A stretch of DNA of 64,000 nt from the NCBI GenBank assembly GCA_001897435.1, contig MKSV01000011.1, positions 1 through 64,000 of the forward strand, given 5' to 3'. This DNA is from Acidobacteriales bacterium 59-55 (GTDB lineage: Bacteria; Acidobacteriota; Terriglobia; Terriglobales; Acidobacteriaceae). Shown piece after piece: positions 63,780 through 64,000 of this stretch (position 1 is the first letter of the stretch; every line of letters starts with the position of its first letter). A program made the translations under genes and the position numbers. Under the pieces are notes generated by a model that made no database searches, was not told the origin of the DNA, and saw only the letters and a list, made by a program, of their open reading frames with translations.

Positions 63780-64000
63780 ATGCCAGACGTAACCCTTACC
63801 GTAGACGGCAAAAAGATCACCGCACCCGCCGGCACTCTGCTCATCGATGCCTGCAAGTCCGCCGGCATCGAGATCCCTGCCTTCTGCTACTATCCCGGCC
63901 TCTCGCTCCAGGCGGCCTGCCGCATGTGCGTCGTACGCATCGAGAAGATCGGCAAGCTCCAGACCGCCTGCACCACCACGGTCGCCGAGGGCATGATCGT
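63780..64000 (+). CDS. nuoG: NADH-quinone oxidoreductase subunit G (start only, cut by window edge)
   Basis: The frame begins at an ATG five bases after the nuoF stop and is open to the edge. The 73 visible residues are the N-terminal ferredoxin-like domain: VTLTVDGKKITAPAGTLLIDACKSAGIEIPAFCYYPGLSLQAACRMCVVRIEKIGKLQTACTTTVAEGM. The four cysteines of the [2Fe-2S] site (CYYPGL, CRMC, C in TAC) are present. The molybdopterin-type domain and other clusters lie outside the window. Confidence 0.93.
   Translation, partial: MPDVTLTVDGKKITAPAGTLLIDACKSAGIEIPAFCYYPGLSLQAACRMCVVRIEKIGKLQTACTTTVAEGMI

Overview
The window looks like a chromosomal segment of an acidobacterium of class Terriglobia (Acidobacteriaceae type, such as Edaphobacter, Granulicella or Terriglobus). 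This is inferred from protein style and gene order, not from a database search. The pointers are a two-gene methionine synthase, a FecR protein with tryptophan-rich and proline-rich tails, choice-of-anchor and DUF4082 surface proteins, and a nuo operon that runs A-C-D-(two small genes)-E-F-G.

Bases 1-8430 hold the end of a secreted Ig-like/fibronectin protein and a 2271-residue secreted mosaic protein built from four DUF4082 modules and twelve carboxypeptidase-regulatory-like repeats. Bases 8452-42544 form one large exopolysaccharide (EPS) or capsule locus with two divergent arms. The minus arm (15509 down to 8452) encodes a sigma-54-type AAA+ activator, then nucleotide-sugar genes: a Gfo/Idh/MocA dehydrogenase, two left-handed beta-helix acyltransferases, two DegT aminotransferases and a sugar epimerase. 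Three of these resemble the WbpB/WbpD/WbpE steps toward a diacetamido-uronic acid. The plus arm (from 16099) encodes a Wza-like exporter, an outer-membrane beta-barrel, a Wzz/GumC co-polymerase, a BY-kinase, a ceruloplasmin-like multicopper oxidase, an UpxY/RfaH-type antiterminator, a phosphoglycosyl transferase with a GGDEF-like domain, a Wzx flippase, a Wzy polymerase, five glycosyltransferases, a methyltransferase, a FemAB-like acyltransferase, three deacetylase-like proteins, a beta-helix protein and an FkbH-like protein. It is thus a Wzx/Wzy-type pathway. Two good -24/-12 (sigma-54) promoters, at 16057 and 22047, sit at the head of the plus arm and before the antiterminator gene. The nearby activator lacks the GAFTGA loop normally needed to engage sigma-54. 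This arrangement is the most distinctive thing in the window.

Bases 42480-44400 are a scarred boundary. It holds an IS481-type transposase remnant that runs into the last glycosyltransferase, an intact tRNA-Leu(CAA) directly followed by the 3' half of a different tRNA-Leu(CAA), a decayed gene, a rhodanese gene and a REP-like palindrome.

Bases 44399-58932 are mostly housekeeping: a DUF5715 protein, metH in two genes, glgA, rsmA, a FecR-like surface protein, ruvC, thiG with a structured leader, a CsoR/RcnR-type repressor divergent from an OprB-like porin with a matching operator, and a prepilin peptidase. From 58992 to the right edge runs the complex I operon (nuoA, C, D, two unknown genes, E, F and the start of G). 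nuoB is absent from its usual place.
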